Shown: piece after piece, positions 24,622 to 34,355 of the stretch
Layout of the letters: each line of letters starts with the position of its first letter
Numbering within the stretch: the first letter of the stretch is position 1
NCBI RefSeq assembly: GCF_900129395.1
Contig: NZ_FQVP01000007.1
Coordinates: forward strand, 62,001 to 126,000
Direction: 5' to 3'
Source: Pseudosulfitobacter pseudonitzschiae
GTDB lineage: Bacteria; Pseudomonadota; Alphaproteobacteria; Rhodobacterales; Rhodobacteraceae
DNA: 64,000 bases
Made by a program: the position numbers and the translations under genes
Notes under the pieces: model-generated
What the model was told of the DNA's origin: nothing
Databases searched by the model: none
What the model saw: only the letters and a program-made list of their open reading frames with translations

Positions 24622-26814
24622 ATGAAGAACACGACACGCGGCAAGCGTCCTTTGGTGGCAGACAAACGGTCTGGTGCCGCCTCCAGGAAAAAACCGACCA
24701 CACCACGCAAACCCCCGGTGAAACGCCGCAAGCCGTCGCCGCCCCGGCGTGGTGGCATTGTCGGGTTGTTCCTGTGGATCATCCGATTCATCGTGCGCCT
24801 GTTCTGGGCGGTGACCTGGCGCGGCACGCTCGCCCTGGTTGTCGTGATCGGCCTGTGGGTGGGCTATACCGCCACGACCTTGCCCGACCTCGAAGAGTTG
24901 TTGGACGGTCGCGCTCGCGGCTCGGTGACGCTCAAGGACTACCAGGGCGCTACATTTGCGTGGCGCGGTGACCAGTTCGGCGGCGTCGTGACCGCGAAAA
25001 CGGTGTCCCCGAACCTTCTGCACGCGATTGTCGCCACCGAGGACAAGCGTTTCTACAAACACATCGGTGTCAGCCCGCGCGGCATCGCCAGCGCCATCCG
25101 CATCAACCTGCGTGAAGGACGCGGCCCGCTGGACGGGCACGGCGGTTCGACCATCACACAGCAGGTGGCAAAGTTGCTGTGCCTGGGCACACCCTATGAT
25201 CCGACCACCGGGCAATCCGAGAAGGAATATGAACAGGAGTGCCGTCGCGGGACCCTGCAACGCAAGATCTACGAGGCCGTCTATGCGATGGCGATGGAAG
25301 CCAAGTATTCCAAGGATGACATTCTGACGATCTACATGAACCGCGCCTTTCTGGGCGCCGGTGCCCGTGGGTTCGAGGCGGCAAGCCAGCGTTACTTTGG
25401 CAAGTCGGCGGCCAACGTGAGCCCCGCCGAGGCCGCGATGCTGGCCGGTCTGCTGGTCGCGCCCACCCGCTTTGCCCCCACCAACGACCTGGCGCGGTCG
25501 CAGAACCGCGCGGCGACGATCATCCGCCTGATGAACGAACAGGGCTATCTGACCGCTGACCAGGCCGCCGACGCACAGGCCAATCCGGCTGAACTGAGCG
25601 AGGCCGCAGCGGCACGTGCGGGCGGGTATTTCGCCGACTGGGTGATGTCGTCAGGTCCCGAATTCTTTACCCGTCAAACCACCGAGGACGTGATCATCCG
25701 CACCACGCTGGACCAACGCATCCAACGCGCAGCCGAAGAGGGCTTGCGGTGGATCTTTGAAAACAAGGTCCGCGAGGGCTCCAACGCGCAGGCCGCGATT
25801 GTCGTGATGGACGCCGACGGTGCCGTGCGCGCCATGGTGGGGGGCCGCGAGAACCAGGTGGCCGGTGCCTTTAACCGTGCCACGCAGGCGCTGCGCCAGA
25901 CCGGTTCGGCCTTCAAGCCATTCGTTTATGCCACCGCGCTGGACCTGGGATATTCGCCGCTTGATACCGTCGAGGATGCACCTTTGACGATCAATATCCC
26001 CGGTTCCGGCCCATGGTCCCCCAAGAACTATACCAACCGTTACCTGGGCACCGTGACACTGGCCAAGGCGCTTGAGGAATCGCTGAACATTCCGGCCGTG
26101 AAGATTTCAGAGTATGTGGGCCGCGATCTGGTCCGGCGTGTCGCCAGTGGCTTTGGCATCGACAGCGATCTGGCAGCGGGGCCTGCGCTGGCGCTGGGCG
26201 CATCGGAAAGCACGCTGATCGAGATGACAGGTGCCTATGCCGGTTTTCTGAATGGTGGATCGTCGGTCACGCCCTACGGTCTGACCGAACTGCGCCTGCT
26301 GGGCGATGATGAACCCCTGATGGGCACCGGTGGCGGGATCGGCGAGCGGGTGATCCAGGAAGAGGCTGCGCGTCAACTGGTCTGGATGATGGAAAAGGTT
26401 GTCAGCGAAGGCACCGGCACGCGGGCGCAATTCGGCGGACGCGAGATTGCAGGCAAGACCGGCACAACCCAAGCGGCGCGGGATGCGTGGTTCATTGGGT
26501 TCACTGGCAACTATGTGGCCGGTGTCTGGATGGGCTACGACGACAACACGCCGCTGACAGGGGTCACAGGCGGCGGGTTGCCCGCAGAAATCTGGCGCGA
26601 GGTCATGGTGCGTGTGCACGAAGGTGTGCCAGACACGCCGCTGCCGATGGACGCGCCGCGCGGGGCACAGCATGTCGTGGATACACCGGTTGAACAGCCG
26701 CGGCCATCGACGACTGAAAACATCATCAACAACCTGCTGCGGGACATTCTGGGGGGTGGTGGTGGCAACGCGTCGCCGCCGTCTCAGCCGAAAATCAACG
26801 GCGGGGAGCGGTAA
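24622..26814 (+). CDS. Class A penicillin-binding protein (PBP1A family)
   Basis: Bifunctional peptidoglycan glycosyltransferase/transpeptidase, 730 residues, inner membrane with the bulk in the periplasm. A basic, Pro/Lys-rich cytoplasmic tail of about 45 residues precedes one membrane helix (about 58-86). The glycosyltransferase domain has ATEDKRFYKH (Glu140) and GGSTITQQVAKLL; a Cys-containing insertion follows (CLGTPYDPTTGQSEKEYEQEC), where many homologues are shorter. The transpeptidase domain has S429-A-F-K, a SLN motif and KTGTT. The C-terminus is Pro/Gly-rich. It is transcribed divergently from glnK. Confidence 0.93.
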   Translation: MKNTTRGKRPLVADKRSGAASRKKPTTPRKPPVKRRKPSPPRRGGIVGLFLWIIRFIVRLFWAVTWRGTLALVVVIGLWVGYTATTLPDLEELLDGRARGSVTLKDYQGATFAWRGDQFGGVVTAKTVSPNLLHAIVATEDKRFYKHIGVSPRGIASAIRINLREGRGPLDGHGGSTITQQVAKLLCLGTPYDPTTGQSEKEYEQECRRGTLQRKIYEAVYAMAMEAKYSKDDILTIYMNRAFLGAGARGFEAASQRYFGKSAANVSPAEAAMLAGLLVAPTRFAPTNDLARSQNRAATIIRLMNEQGYLTADQAADAQANPAELSEAAAARAGGYFADWVMSSGPEFFTRQTTEDVIIRTTLDQRIQRAAEEGLRWIFENKVREGSNAQAAIVVMDADGAVRAMVGGRENQVAGAFNRATQALRQTGSAFKPFVYATALDLGYSPLDTVEDAPLTINIPGSGPWSPKNYTNRYLGTVTLAKALEESLNIPAVKISEYVGRDLVRRVASGFGIDSDLAAGPALALGASESTLIEMTGAYAGFLNGGSSVTPYGLTELRLLGDDEPLMGTGGGIGERVIQEEAARQLVWMMEKVVSEGTGTRAQFGGREIAGKTGTTQAARDAWFIGFTGNYVAGVWMGYDDNTPLTGVTGGGLPAEIWREVMVRVHEGVPDTPLPMDAPRGAQHVVDTPVEQPRPSTTENIINNLLRDILGGGGGNASPPSQPKINGGER

Positions 26815-26836
26815 CGCCCCCCGAAAGGGCGTTACC
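26810..26836. terminator. Hairpin overlapping the PBP stop codon
   Basis: GGTAACGCCC (26810-26819) and GGGCGTTACC (26827-26836) form a perfect 10-bp stem with a 7-base loop that includes the PBP stop codon. It lies between convergent genes; no long T-run follows, so termination strength is uncertain. Confidence 0.5.
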
Positions 26837-26851
26837 GATTCGATTTGTGGC

Positions 26852-27445
26852 TCAGCCCATGCGGGCGAGGTCTGCGATCATCTTGTCGATATTGCCGCCG
26901 TTGCGGTCCAGCAGGGAACCGATTTCGGTGCGTTCCGTCAGCAGCAGGTTCACGCCTTCGATGAACATGTTGTAGAACAAGTTGCGTCCCGATTTGTCCG
27001 ACACCAGGAAAGTGACCTCAAAGGGCGCTTCGCCACGCAGGTAGGCCGTTGTCTTGATCTCGTAGCCTGCCTTGATCTGGCGCGCGGATTTCACCTCGAT
27101 CCGGCCGCCGATGAATTCGCGGAACCGCTTGCCGTACTTGCGTGAGATATAGCCGGCGAACACATCGCCGAACTGGCGTTTCTGCGCCGCGGACGCACTG
27201 CGCCCGTCCACGCCCAGGGCATATTGGGCCATGATCGGCACATCGCCGTATTTGGCGAAGATATTCTTGAAATCGCCGATCATCGCCGCTTCGGACTTGC
27301 CCGAACCGATCACCCGGTTGATCTCGGCCACCAGCCCGTCAACGAGCGTGCGGGCCTGTGCTTCGGTCAGGGCCCAGACCGGACCGGCCACAAGGGCACC
27401 GCCGGAAGCTGCAAGGAATGTGCGTCGTGTCAGGTTATTGAGCAT
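26852..27445 (-). CDS. mlaC: MlaC-type phospholipid-binding periplasmic protein
   Basis: Periplasmic shuttle of the Mla pathway that moves phospholipids from the outer membrane back to the inner membrane. The 197-residue product starts with a twin-arginine-like signal (NLTRRTFLAASGGALVAG) and has the Ttg2D/MlaC fold, including YGDVPIMAQYALG and GYEIKTTAYL. The ATG at 27445 lies inside the 3' end of mlaA (11-base overlap), so the two are co-translated. The MlaFEDB transporter genes are not in the window. Confidence 0.88.
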   Translation of the reverse strand: MLNNLTRRTFLAASGGALVAGPVWALTEAQARTLVDGLVAEINRVIGSGKSEAAMIGDFKNIFAKYGDVPIMAQYALGVDGRSASAAQKRQFGDVFAGYISRKYGKRFREFIGGRIEVKSARQIKAGYEIKTTAYLRGEAPFEVTFLVSDKSGRNLFYNMFIEGVNLLLTERTEIGSLLDRNGGNIDKMIADLARMG

Positions 27446-28229
27446 ATGGGTCCTCGTAAATGTCAGAGTACGGGTCGTCAGAGTATGGATCGCCGCCACT
27501 GGCACCGTCACCCGACCCCAGTTCAAAACGCCGGTTCTGTAGATAGATCAGGCGCGTTTGGGCATAGCTGTCTGCACTTTCGTACAGGATCGAATCGACC
27601 GTTTCGGAATACCGTCCACGATCCCCCAGCCGCGAGGCCAGTTTGGCGCCGGTGCTGTAATATTTCTCGGGGCTGGGCAGCGAATAGGTCAGCGGGTTGG
27701 TAAACAGATCGACAACACGGCCCGCCGCGTCCCGGCGGGTTCCGGGGCCGACGATCGGCATTTCGACATACGGCCCCTCACCTACGCCCCAGACATAGAG
27801 CGTTTCGCCGAAATCGGTGTCATGCTGGGGCACGTTGAACTCGGTGGCGGCATCGACCAGCCCGCCAAAGCCCAGAACCGTGTTGGTCAGGAACCGTACC
27901 GTGGACAGGCCCGCACCGCGAAAATCACCCTGCAGCAGCGAATTCACCATGACACTGGGCTGTGCCAGGTTGGTGGCAAAATTTCCGATGCTGTCTTCGA
28001 TCTCATCCGGGACAGCCTGCGAATAGCCGCGCCCCGCAGGCCGCAAGACAGCCTTGTCCAGGCTGCGGTTGAACGCATGAACCTTGCGGTTCCTGGCCTC
28101 GTTGGGGTCATAAATGCCGTCACGGCTGACCGCCGCAGGGTCGGGCGCAGCGCAAGCTGAGACAAGGGCCAGAGCCAGTACGACAATCGGCAGGCGCGCC
28201 ACAGAGGGCAGGAAGCGATAAACTGGCAA
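27435..28229 (-). CDS. mlaA: MlaA (VacJ) outer-membrane lipoprotein
   Basis: Outer-membrane partner of MlaC, 264 residues. It has a lipoprotein signal with lipobox VSAC (Cys26), and the VacJ blocks DPNEARNRKVHAFNRSLDKAVLRP, FATNLAQPSVMVNSLLQGDF, RFLTNTVLGFGGLVDAA and DFGETLYVWGVGEGPYVEMP, all in order. The C-terminal tail is Asp/Tyr/Gly-rich (DPYSDDPYSDIYEDPY). The gene precedes and overlaps mlaC, as in other alphaproteobacteria, and is divergent from the type I secretion pair. Confidence 0.93.
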   Translation of the reverse strand: MPVYRFLPSVARLPIVVLALALVSACAAPDPAAVSRDGIYDPNEARNRKVHAFNRSLDKAVLRPAGRGYSQAVPDEIEDSIGNFATNLAQPSVMVNSLLQGDFRGAGLSTVRFLTNTVLGFGGLVDAATEFNVPQHDTDFGETLYVWGVGEGPYVEMPIVGPGTRRDAAGRVVDLFTNPLTYSLPSPEKYYSTGAKLASRLGDRGRYSETVDSILYESADSYAQTRLIYLQNRRFELGSGDGASGGDPYSDDPYSDIYEDPYAQ

Positions 28230-28397
28230 TGGAAATCTCCGTTTTTTAACTTTAGACCGTACCTAATACTTTCATGGGCGATGCCCAGACGTGTAACATG
28301 CGAATTATATCTTTGTGGCAGTTCAGCGACAGGGACTCTAAAGTCTTTACGCCCGAAAGGGCATAGCAATCGCCGTATATCAGGCGAAAAGGTGCCG

Positions 28398-30134
28398 ATG
28401 CAAAACCGGGTCCAGAAACTTGGGGTGGCCGAACTGCGGCGTGCCCGTTCCGAAAGCCGAAGCCTGTATTGGCTGGTGGGTGTGTTCAGTCTGTTTGCCA
28501 ACCTGCTGATGCTCACGGGGCCACTTTACATGCTTTCGGTCTATGACCGCGTGCTGGGCAGCCGCTCCGAGGCGACGCTGATCGCGTTGTCGCTGCTGGT
28601 TCTTTTCCTCTATGGCGTCATGGGCATTCTGGACTACACCCGCAGCCGGATCATGGCCCGCGTTGGCGCACGATTCCAGATGCGGCTGGACCGTCGCGTG
28701 TTCGATGCCGTGGTGCGCAAATCCGCCGTGGCACCCGACCTGCAAACCCAATCCGGCCTTGCCGATCTGGAAGCCGTGCAACGGTTCCTGACGTCTCCGG
28801 TTCTCATCGCGTTTTTTGACCTGCCCTGGACACCGATCTTTATGGCCGGGATTTTCATGTTCCACCCTATGCTGGGCTGGCTGGCGGTGGGCGGCGGCGT
28901 GCTGCTGATCATCATCGCATTCCTGAACCAGTGGCTGTCGCGTGAACCGCAACTGCGCGCCGGTATCGCGGGCCAGCAAGCCGGGTCGATGTCGGACCAG
29001 CTTCGGATCGAGGCCGAGATGGTACAGGCCATGGGCATGCGCGATGCCGCCTTTACCCGCTGGTCCAAGACGCGGACCCGCGCCTTGCAGGAACAGATCG
29101 CGGCAACCGATGTGGGCGGTACGTTTACCTCGATGACCAAAACCCTGCGCCTGTTCCTGCAAAGCGCGATGCTGGGTCTGGGGGCTTATCTGGTGCTACA
29201 GAACGAAATGACGGCCGGTGCGATGATCGCGGGTTCGATCCTGCTGGGACGGGCGCTCGCGCCGATCGAGATGATGCTGAACCAGTGGTCGCTGGTCCAG
29301 CGTGCGTCAAAGGGCTGGGACAACCTGGCCGAGCTTCTGGGCACGGTCCAGCCCGAGCAGCCGCGCACCGCATTGCCAAAACCAAAGGCGCGGCTTGTGG
29401 CCAAATCGCTGACCGTGGTGCCGCCGGGCGAAAAGCAGGCATCGTTGCGCGGCCTGAACTTCGAGCTGAAGCCGGGTGAGGCGCTGGGCGTGATCGGGCC
29501 TTCGGGTGCCGGTAAATCGACGCTGGCGCGCTGTGTGACCGGCGTGTGGCGGCCTGCGGGCGGGTCGATCCGTTTGGACAGCGCCGCGCTGGATCAATAC
29601 GATCCTGACGTTCTGGGCCAGCATATCGGATACCTGCCGCAGCGGGTGCAGTTGTTTGATGGCACCATTGCCGAAAACATCGCCCGTCTGGCCGAGGTGC
29701 CCGATGATGCCGCCGTGGTGGCCGCCGCCAAAAAGGCGGATGCCCACGAGATGATCCTGGAATTTCCGGAAGGCTATGACACCCGCATCAACGCAGGCCA
29801 GCAGCGCCTGTCAGGCGGCCAGATCCAGCGCATCGGGCTGGCCCGTGCGCTTTATGCCGATCCGGTGATCATGGTGCTGGACGAGCCGAACTCGAACCTC
29901 GACAACGACGGCACCGAGGCGCTGAACCGCGCCATCCGCGCGATGAAGGCGGACGGGCGGTCGATCATGATCATGGCGCACCGGCCTTCTGCTATTGAAG
30001 AATGCGAAATGCTGCTGATCCTGGATCAGGGGATGCGCGTGGCATTCGGTCCCAAGGACGAAGTTCTGCGGTCGAACGTCCAGAACCACCAGCAAATCAC
30101 GCAGGCACCCCGCCGCGCGGGAGGAATCGCATGA
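28398..30134 (+). CDS. Type I secretion system permease/ATPase (PrsD/AprD type)
   Basis: Inner-membrane ABC exporter of 578 residues for proteins with C-terminal secretion signals. Membrane helices occupy residues 25-290, and the nucleotide-binding domain has Walker A GPSGAGKST (Lys373), signature RLSGGQIQR and Walker B VIMVLDEPNSNLD. It lacks the N-terminal C39-like domain, as PrsD/AprD exporters do. The ATG at 28398 has AAGG upstream. It overlaps the fusion-protein gene as ATGA. No outer-membrane TolC-type gene or RTX substrate gene adjoins; a shared TolC is likely. Confidence 0.93.
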   Translation: MQNRVQKLGVAELRRARSESRSLYWLVGVFSLFANLLMLTGPLYMLSVYDRVLGSRSEATLIALSLLVLFLYGVMGILDYTRSRIMARVGARFQMRLDRRVFDAVVRKSAVAPDLQTQSGLADLEAVQRFLTSPVLIAFFDLPWTPIFMAGIFMFHPMLGWLAVGGGVLLIIIAFLNQWLSREPQLRAGIAGQQAGSMSDQLRIEAEMVQAMGMRDAAFTRWSKTRTRALQEQIAATDVGGTFTSMTKTLRLFLQSAMLGLGAYLVLQNEMTAGAMIAGSILLGRALAPIEMMLNQWSLVQRASKGWDNLAELLGTVQPEQPRTALPKPKARLVAKSLTVVPPGEKQASLRGLNFELKPGEALGVIGPSGAGKSTLARCVTGVWRPAGGSIRLDSAALDQYDPDVLGQHIGYLPQRVQLFDGTIAENIARLAEVPDDAAVVAAAKKADAHEMILEFPEGYDTRINAGQQRLSGGQIQRIGLARALYADPVIMVLDEPNSNLDNDGTEALNRAIRAMKADGRSIMIMAHRPSAIEECEMLLILDQGMRVAFGPKDEVLRSNVQNHQQITQAPRRAGGIA

Positions 30135-31441
30135 CCGAGGCCACGGAAAAAGCATGGAGCGCACGCGCCCCGGTTCTGTTCGGCCTGTTCGGCCTGATCG
30201 TCTTGTTCGGTGGTTTTGCCCTGTGGGCGACGCAAACCAACATCGCCGGGGCGATCATCGCTTCGGGCCGGATCGAGGTCGACCGCAACCGCCAGATCGT
30301 ACAGCACCCGACCGGCGGTGTTGTCGCCGAAATCGCCGTACAGGAAGGCGACACCGTCAAAGCGGGCGATCTGCTGCTGGCGCTGGATGACCGGCAGGCG
30401 CAGTCGCAACTGGCGATCATCGAAGGCCAGCTTTACGAACTGATGGCGCGGCGCGGGCGGCTGGAGGCCGAGCGCGACCAGACAGACGAAGTGGTCTTTG
30501 AAGAAGAGTTGATGCAGGCGGGCGCAGGCAACCCCGATCTGGAAGAATTGATCAGCGGCCAGCGCAACCTGTTCTTTGCCCGCCGCGACAGCGTGGCCGG
30601 TGAGACCGAGCAATTGCAAAAACGTCAGGGCCAGATCCAGAATCAGATTGACGGGATCGAAGCGCAGGAAAAGGCACTGGCGCTACAACTGGGCTTTATC
30701 GAGGAAGAGCTGGCCAGTCAGCAGGCGCTGCTTGAAAAGGGGCTGGCACAGGCCACGCGGGTTCTGGCGCTGCAACGTCAACAGGCCAGCCTGGACGGAC
30801 AATTGGGCGAACTCGCGGCCAGCAAGGCACAGGCCGAAGGGCGCATCACCGAGATTGACCTTGAGGTGCTCAAGCTGGGTGCCGCGCGGCGCGAAGAGGC
30901 GATCACCCGCCTGCGCGATCTGCGCTACCGCGAGCTGGAACTGGTGGAACAGCGCGCGTCCCTGTTGCAGGACATCGACAAGCTGCAAATTCGCGCGCCG
31001 GTGTCCGGGATCGTCTATGCGATGCGGGTCCAGACACCGCGCTCGGTGATCCGTGGCGCCGATCCCGTGCTGTTCCTGATCCCGCAGGATCGGCCATTGG
31101 TGATCGTGGCACAGGTGGACCCGATCCACATCGACGAGGTGCACGTGGGCCAGCAGGTCAACCTGCGGCTTAGCGCACTGGACCAGCGCAACACCCCCGA
31201 ACTGGTGGGCGAGGTGGCGTTGATCTCTGCCGACGCCTTCGAGGATGAAACGTTGGGACGGACCTATTACCGCGCCGAGATCACGCTGAACCCGGGCGAG
31301 TTGACCAAGCTGAAAGAAGGTGACGTGTTGATCCCCGGCATGCCGGTCGAGACTTTCATCCGCACCGCCGACCGCACCCCGATGGCCTACCTGATCAAAC
31401 CCTTTGCCGACTATTTCAAACGGGCCTTCCGCGAGACCTGA
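30131..31441 (+). CDS. HlyD family type I secretion membrane fusion protein (PrsE type)
   Basis: Periplasmic adaptor that links the ABC exporter to an outer-membrane channel. The 436-residue product has one N-terminal membrane helix (about residues 17-36), a biotinyl-lipoyl-like segment around VVAEIAVQEGDTVKAGDLLLALDD, a long coiled-coil hairpin (about 110-280) and a beta-barrel C-terminal part with RAPVSGIVYAMRV. Its start overlaps the ABC gene stop. The substrate is not encoded nearby; the Hint-domain proteins in this window are candidates only by general association. Confidence 0.92.
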   Translation: MTEATEKAWSARAPVLFGLFGLIVLFGGFALWATQTNIAGAIIASGRIEVDRNRQIVQHPTGGVVAEIAVQEGDTVKAGDLLLALDDRQAQSQLAIIEGQLYELMARRGRLEAERDQTDEVVFEEELMQAGAGNPDLEELISGQRNLFFARRDSVAGETEQLQKRQGQIQNQIDGIEAQEKALALQLGFIEEELASQQALLEKGLAQATRVLALQRQQASLDGQLGELAASKAQAEGRITEIDLEVLKLGAARREEAITRLRDLRYRELELVEQRASLLQDIDKLQIRAPVSGIVYAMRVQTPRSVIRGADPVLFLIPQDRPLVIVAQVDPIHIDEVHVGQQVNLRLSALDQRNTPELVGEVALISADAFEDETLGRTYYRAEITLNPGELTKLKEGDVLIPGMPVETFIRTADRTPMAYLIKPFADYFKRAFRET

Positions 31442-31479
31442 GCGTTGCAAACGGGGGCCAGCCCCCCGACGATGCGCGC

Positions 31480-31510
31480 GGTCCCGCGGAGTTTATCCGG
31501 CAAGATGAAG
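31480..31510 (+). repeat. Dispersed intergenic motif, copy 2
   Basis: The 31 bases contain GGAGTTTAT followed four bases later by GCAAGATGAAG, as in copy 1 at 10391-10423. It is 39 bases after the fusion-protein stop and about 70 bases before the next start. Confidence 0.5.
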
Positions 31511-31577
31511 CTTTGGGCCTTTTGCTTTTGCGGGCGAAGGACTAGCGTCGCGGCGAAAATCAGCATTGGAGAACGCG

Positions 31578-32036
31578 ATGAGCTTTGCAAAGAAACTGGC
31601 AGACCTGGGTGTGGAACTGCCGAATGCACCGGCCCCTGCGGCGAACTATGTGCCCTTTGTTCAGGTGGGCGATATGGTTTACGTGTCGGGTCAGATTTCC
31701 AACGGGCCTGATGGGTTCATCACCGGCAAGCTGGGCGCGGATATGGATGTGGAGGCGGGCGCTGCTGCGGCGCGGACCTGCGCGATCAGCCTGTTGGCGC
31801 AGGTCAAGGCGGCGTGCGGCGGCGACATCGACCGTCTGGTGCGGGTGGTCAAGCTGACCGCATTTGTCAATTCGACGCCAGAGTTCACCGAACAGCCCAA
31901 AGTGGTCAACGGCGCATCGGATTTCCTGGTCGAAGCACTGGGCGATGCAGGGCGGCACTCGCGTTCGGCGGTTTCGGCGGCGTCCTTGCCCCTGGGCGTG
32001 GCAGTCGAGATCGAAGGCATCTTTCAGGTCAAATGA
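31578..32036 (+). CDS. RidA/YjgF family protein
   Basis: A 152-residue protein of the RidA superfamily, the longer YjgF subfamily whose members deaminate or hydrolyse reactive enamine/imine intermediates, or act in related chemistry. Blocks NYVPFVQVGDMVYVSGQI and HSRSAVSAASLPLGVAVEIEG match the family. The canonical imine-binding Arg (usually in the IR-SVR-T region) appears as Arg in HSRSAVS. The ATG at 31578 has GGAGA upstream. Its stop overlaps the GDPD start as ATGA. Confidence 0.85.
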   Translation: MSFAKKLADLGVELPNAPAPAANYVPFVQVGDMVYVSGQISNGPDGFITGKLGADMDVEAGAAAARTCAISLLAQVKAACGGDIDRLVRVVKLTAFVNSTPEFTEQPKVVNGASDFLVEALGDAGRHSRSAVSAASLPLGVAVEIEGIFQVK

Positions 32037-32800
32037 CCATGCGACTGCCGCAGGGGTTTCTGACCGTGCCGATTGCGCATCGGGCCCTGCATGATGTGGC
32101 CGATGGCCGCCCCGAAAACAGCCGCGCGGCGATCCGCGCGGCGATTGCTCATGGCTATGGCATCGAAATCGACCTGCAACTGAGCGCCGATGGCCGTGCG
32201 ATGGTGTTCCACGACTATGCGCTGGACCGGTTGGCCGAGGCCAGCGGGCCGCTGCGCCTGTGCGATGCGGCGATGCTGGGGCGGACGGTCTTGCGTGGCT
32301 CGGACGAGGGCATTCCCGATCTGGCCGAAGTGTTGGAGATCGTCGCGGGCCGTGTGCCGTTGCTGATCGAGATCAAGGACCAGGACGGCGCAATGGGCCC
32401 CGATGTGGGGCCGCTGGAGGACGCGGCGGCAAAGGAGTTGCGCGGCTATCGCGGCCCGGTGGCGGTGATGTCATTCAACCCCCATTCCGTGGCGCGCATG
32501 GCAGAGGCTCTGCCGGATGTGCCACGCGGGCTGGTGACCAGCGCCTATACCCCCGAGGAGTGGCCGCTGAGCCTCGCGGTGTGCGAGCGGTTGCGCGACA
32601 TACCGGATTACGCCCGCGTTGGTGCCTGTTTCATCAGCCACGAGGCCGAGGATCTGCATCGCCCCCGCGTCGCCGCGTTGAAGGCCGCCGGTGCGGATGT
32701 GCTGTGCTGGACGATCCGCACCCCGGAAGCCGAGGCCGAGGCCCGCCGCGTGGCGCAGAACGTGACCTTTGAGCAGTATCTGCCGCGCCTGAAAGGTTGA
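32033..32800 (+). CDS. Glycerophosphodiester phosphodiesterase
   Basis: Cytoplasmic enzyme (255 residues, no signal peptide) cleaving glycerophosphodiesters to glycerol 3-phosphate and an alcohol. It has the family motif IAHRALHDVADGRPENS with the catalytic His and the Glu of PEN, then GIEIDLQLSADGRAMVFHDYALDRL with the second His, and the metal ligand in LLIEIKD. It starts at the ATG overlapping the ridA stop. The short form resembles UgpQ-like enzymes that recycle phospholipid head groups. Confidence 0.9.
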   Translation: MTMRLPQGFLTVPIAHRALHDVADGRPENSRAAIRAAIAHGYGIEIDLQLSADGRAMVFHDYALDRLAEASGPLRLCDAAMLGRTVLRGSDEGIPDLAEVLEIVAGRVPLLIEIKDQDGAMGPDVGPLEDAAAKELRGYRGPVAVMSFNPHSVARMAEALPDVPRGLVTSAYTPEEWPLSLAVCERLRDIPDYARVGACFISHEAEDLHRPRVAALKAAGADVLCWTIRTPEAEAEARRVAQNVTFEQYLPRLKG

Positions 32801-32871
32801 TCCGGCGTCATCGCACCACACATAGAACCTGTGGCCGAACCCACCACGGCAAGAACAAGAGTTAGGCGGAC

Positions 32872-34059
32872 ATGGACGGGCAAGAGGTAGAGATCAGGGT
32901 CGTACCCACGCTGGCACAGATCGACGCCGCGGCGTGGGACGCCTGCGCCTGTCCCGAGGCTGTGGACGGCGAACGGCCGAACGATCCGTTCACGACCTAC
33001 CGATTCCTGCGGGCGCTGGAAGACAGCCGGTCTGTCGGCACCGGCACCGGATGGCAGCCGCAATACCTTGTGGCATCCATCGGCGGTCAGGTGATCGGCT
33101 GCGCGCCCATGTACGTCAAATCGCACAGCCAGGGCGAATACATCTTTGACCACAACTGGGCCCATGCCTACGAGCGGGCAGGCGGGCGCTATTACCCGAA
33201 ACTCCAGATCGCGGTGCCACATACACCCGCCACCGGGCGGCGGTTTCTGGTGCATCCCGACTTTGCCGAGGCGGGGTTTGCCGCTTTGGTTCAGGGTGCC
33301 GTGCAACTGGCGCAGAGCAACGGCATCTCGACCCTGCACGCCACATTCTGCACCGAAGCCGAGGCCGAGCTGGGCGTTGAAATGGGTCTGATGCGCAGGG
33401 TTACGCAGCAATTTCACTGGCACAACGACGGCTATGCCAGCTTTGACGATTTCCTGGCGACCCTGTCCAGCCGCAAGCGCAAGAACATCCGCAAGGAACG
33501 CGCGCAGGCGCAGGATTTTGGCGGCGAGATCGAGGTGCTGACGGGCGACGCGATCCAGCCGCACCATTGGGATGCCTTCTGGGAATTCTATCAGGACACC
33601 GGCGCGCGCAAATGGGGCACACCCTATCTGACGCGGGATTTCTTCAACCAGGCGCAGGCGCATCTGCGTGACGACATCTATCTGGTGCTGGCACGGCGCG
33701 ACGGGGCATATGTGGCAGGCGCGCTGAATTTCATCGGCGCACACGCGCTTTATGGCCGCTATTGGGGCTGCACAGAGCATCACCCCTGTCTGCACTTCGA
33801 GCTGTGTTACTATCAGGCCATCGACATCGCCATCGCCCAGGGGCTGAACACGGTCGAGGCCGGCGCGCAGGGCGAACACAAACTGGCGCGGGGGTATCTG
33901 CCGACACAGACCCATTCGCTGCATTGGGTGGGGGACCCGGGTTTCTCTGACGCCATAGCGTCCTATCTAAAGGCCGAAGGCGAAGCCGTGGCCGAAGAGA
34001 TCGAGATTCTGACGGATTACGGCCCGTTCAAGAAAATACAAATCGAGGAACAGGAATGA
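32872..34059 (+). CDS. FemAB-like / COG3146 GNAT-fold protein
   Basis: A 395-residue protein of the family often labelled peptidogalycan biosynthesis protein or DUF482 (COG3146), built of two GNAT-like halves. Visible landmarks are [31 protein letters not shown] and the C-terminal [23 protein letters not shown], all conserved in the group as I remember it. The reaction is not established; aminoacyl transfer as in FemABX is an inference from fold. Its stop overlaps the phhB start as ATGA. Confidence 0.85.
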   Translation: MDGQEVEIRVVPTLAQIDAAAWDACACPEAVDGERPNDPFTTYRFLRALEDSRSVGTGTGWQPQYLVASIGGQVIGCAPMYVKSHSQGEYIFDHNWAHAYERAGGRYYPKLQIAVPHTPATGRRFLVHPDFAEAGFAALVQGAVQLAQSNGISTLHATFCTEAEAELGVEMGLMRRVTQQFHWHNDGYASFDDFLATLSSRKRKNIRKERAQAQDFGGEIEVLTGDAIQPHHWDAFWEFYQDTGARKWGTPYLTRDFFNQAQAHLRDDIYLVLARRDGAYVAGALNFIGAHALYGRYWGCTEHHPCLHFELCYYQAIDIAIAQGLNTVEAGAQGEHKLARGYLPTQTHSLHWVGDPGFSDAIASYLKAEGEAVAEEIEILTDYGPFKKIQIEEQE

Positions 34060-34352
34060 CTGAAAAATTAAGCACCGAGACCCGCAAGACATTGCTTGCG
34101 CCGTTGAAGGAAACCGGATGGGAGATGGTCGAAGGTCGCGATGCCATCGCCAAGACATTCAAGTTCAACGATTTCGCAGATGCTTTCGGCTGGATGACCC
34201 GCGCCGCGTTCTGGGCTGAAAAATGGGATCACCACCCCGAGTGGGATAACACGTACAATACTGTTAACGTGGTGCTGACCACGCATGATGTTGACGGTCT
34301 CAGCACATTGGACGTCAAGCTGGCGCGTAAAATGGACAGCCTCGCAGGATAA
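34056..34352 (+). CDS. phhB: Pterin-4a-carbinolamine dehydratase
   Basis: Dehydrates 4a-hydroxytetrahydrobiopterin in pterin recycling; also called PCD/DCoH. The 98-residue product has the active-site block [13 protein letters not shown] with the two catalytic histidines and the partner His of [10 protein letters not shown]. No phenylalanine hydroxylase gene is nearby. It overlaps the COG3146 gene and is 3 bases before mscS, so all three share an operon. Confidence 0.93.
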   Translation: MTEKLSTETRKTLLAPLKETGWEMVEGRDAIAKTFKFNDFADAFGWMTRAAFWAEKWDHHPEWDNTYNTVNVVLTTHDVDGLSTLDVKLARKMDSLAG

Positions 34353-34355
34353 GCT

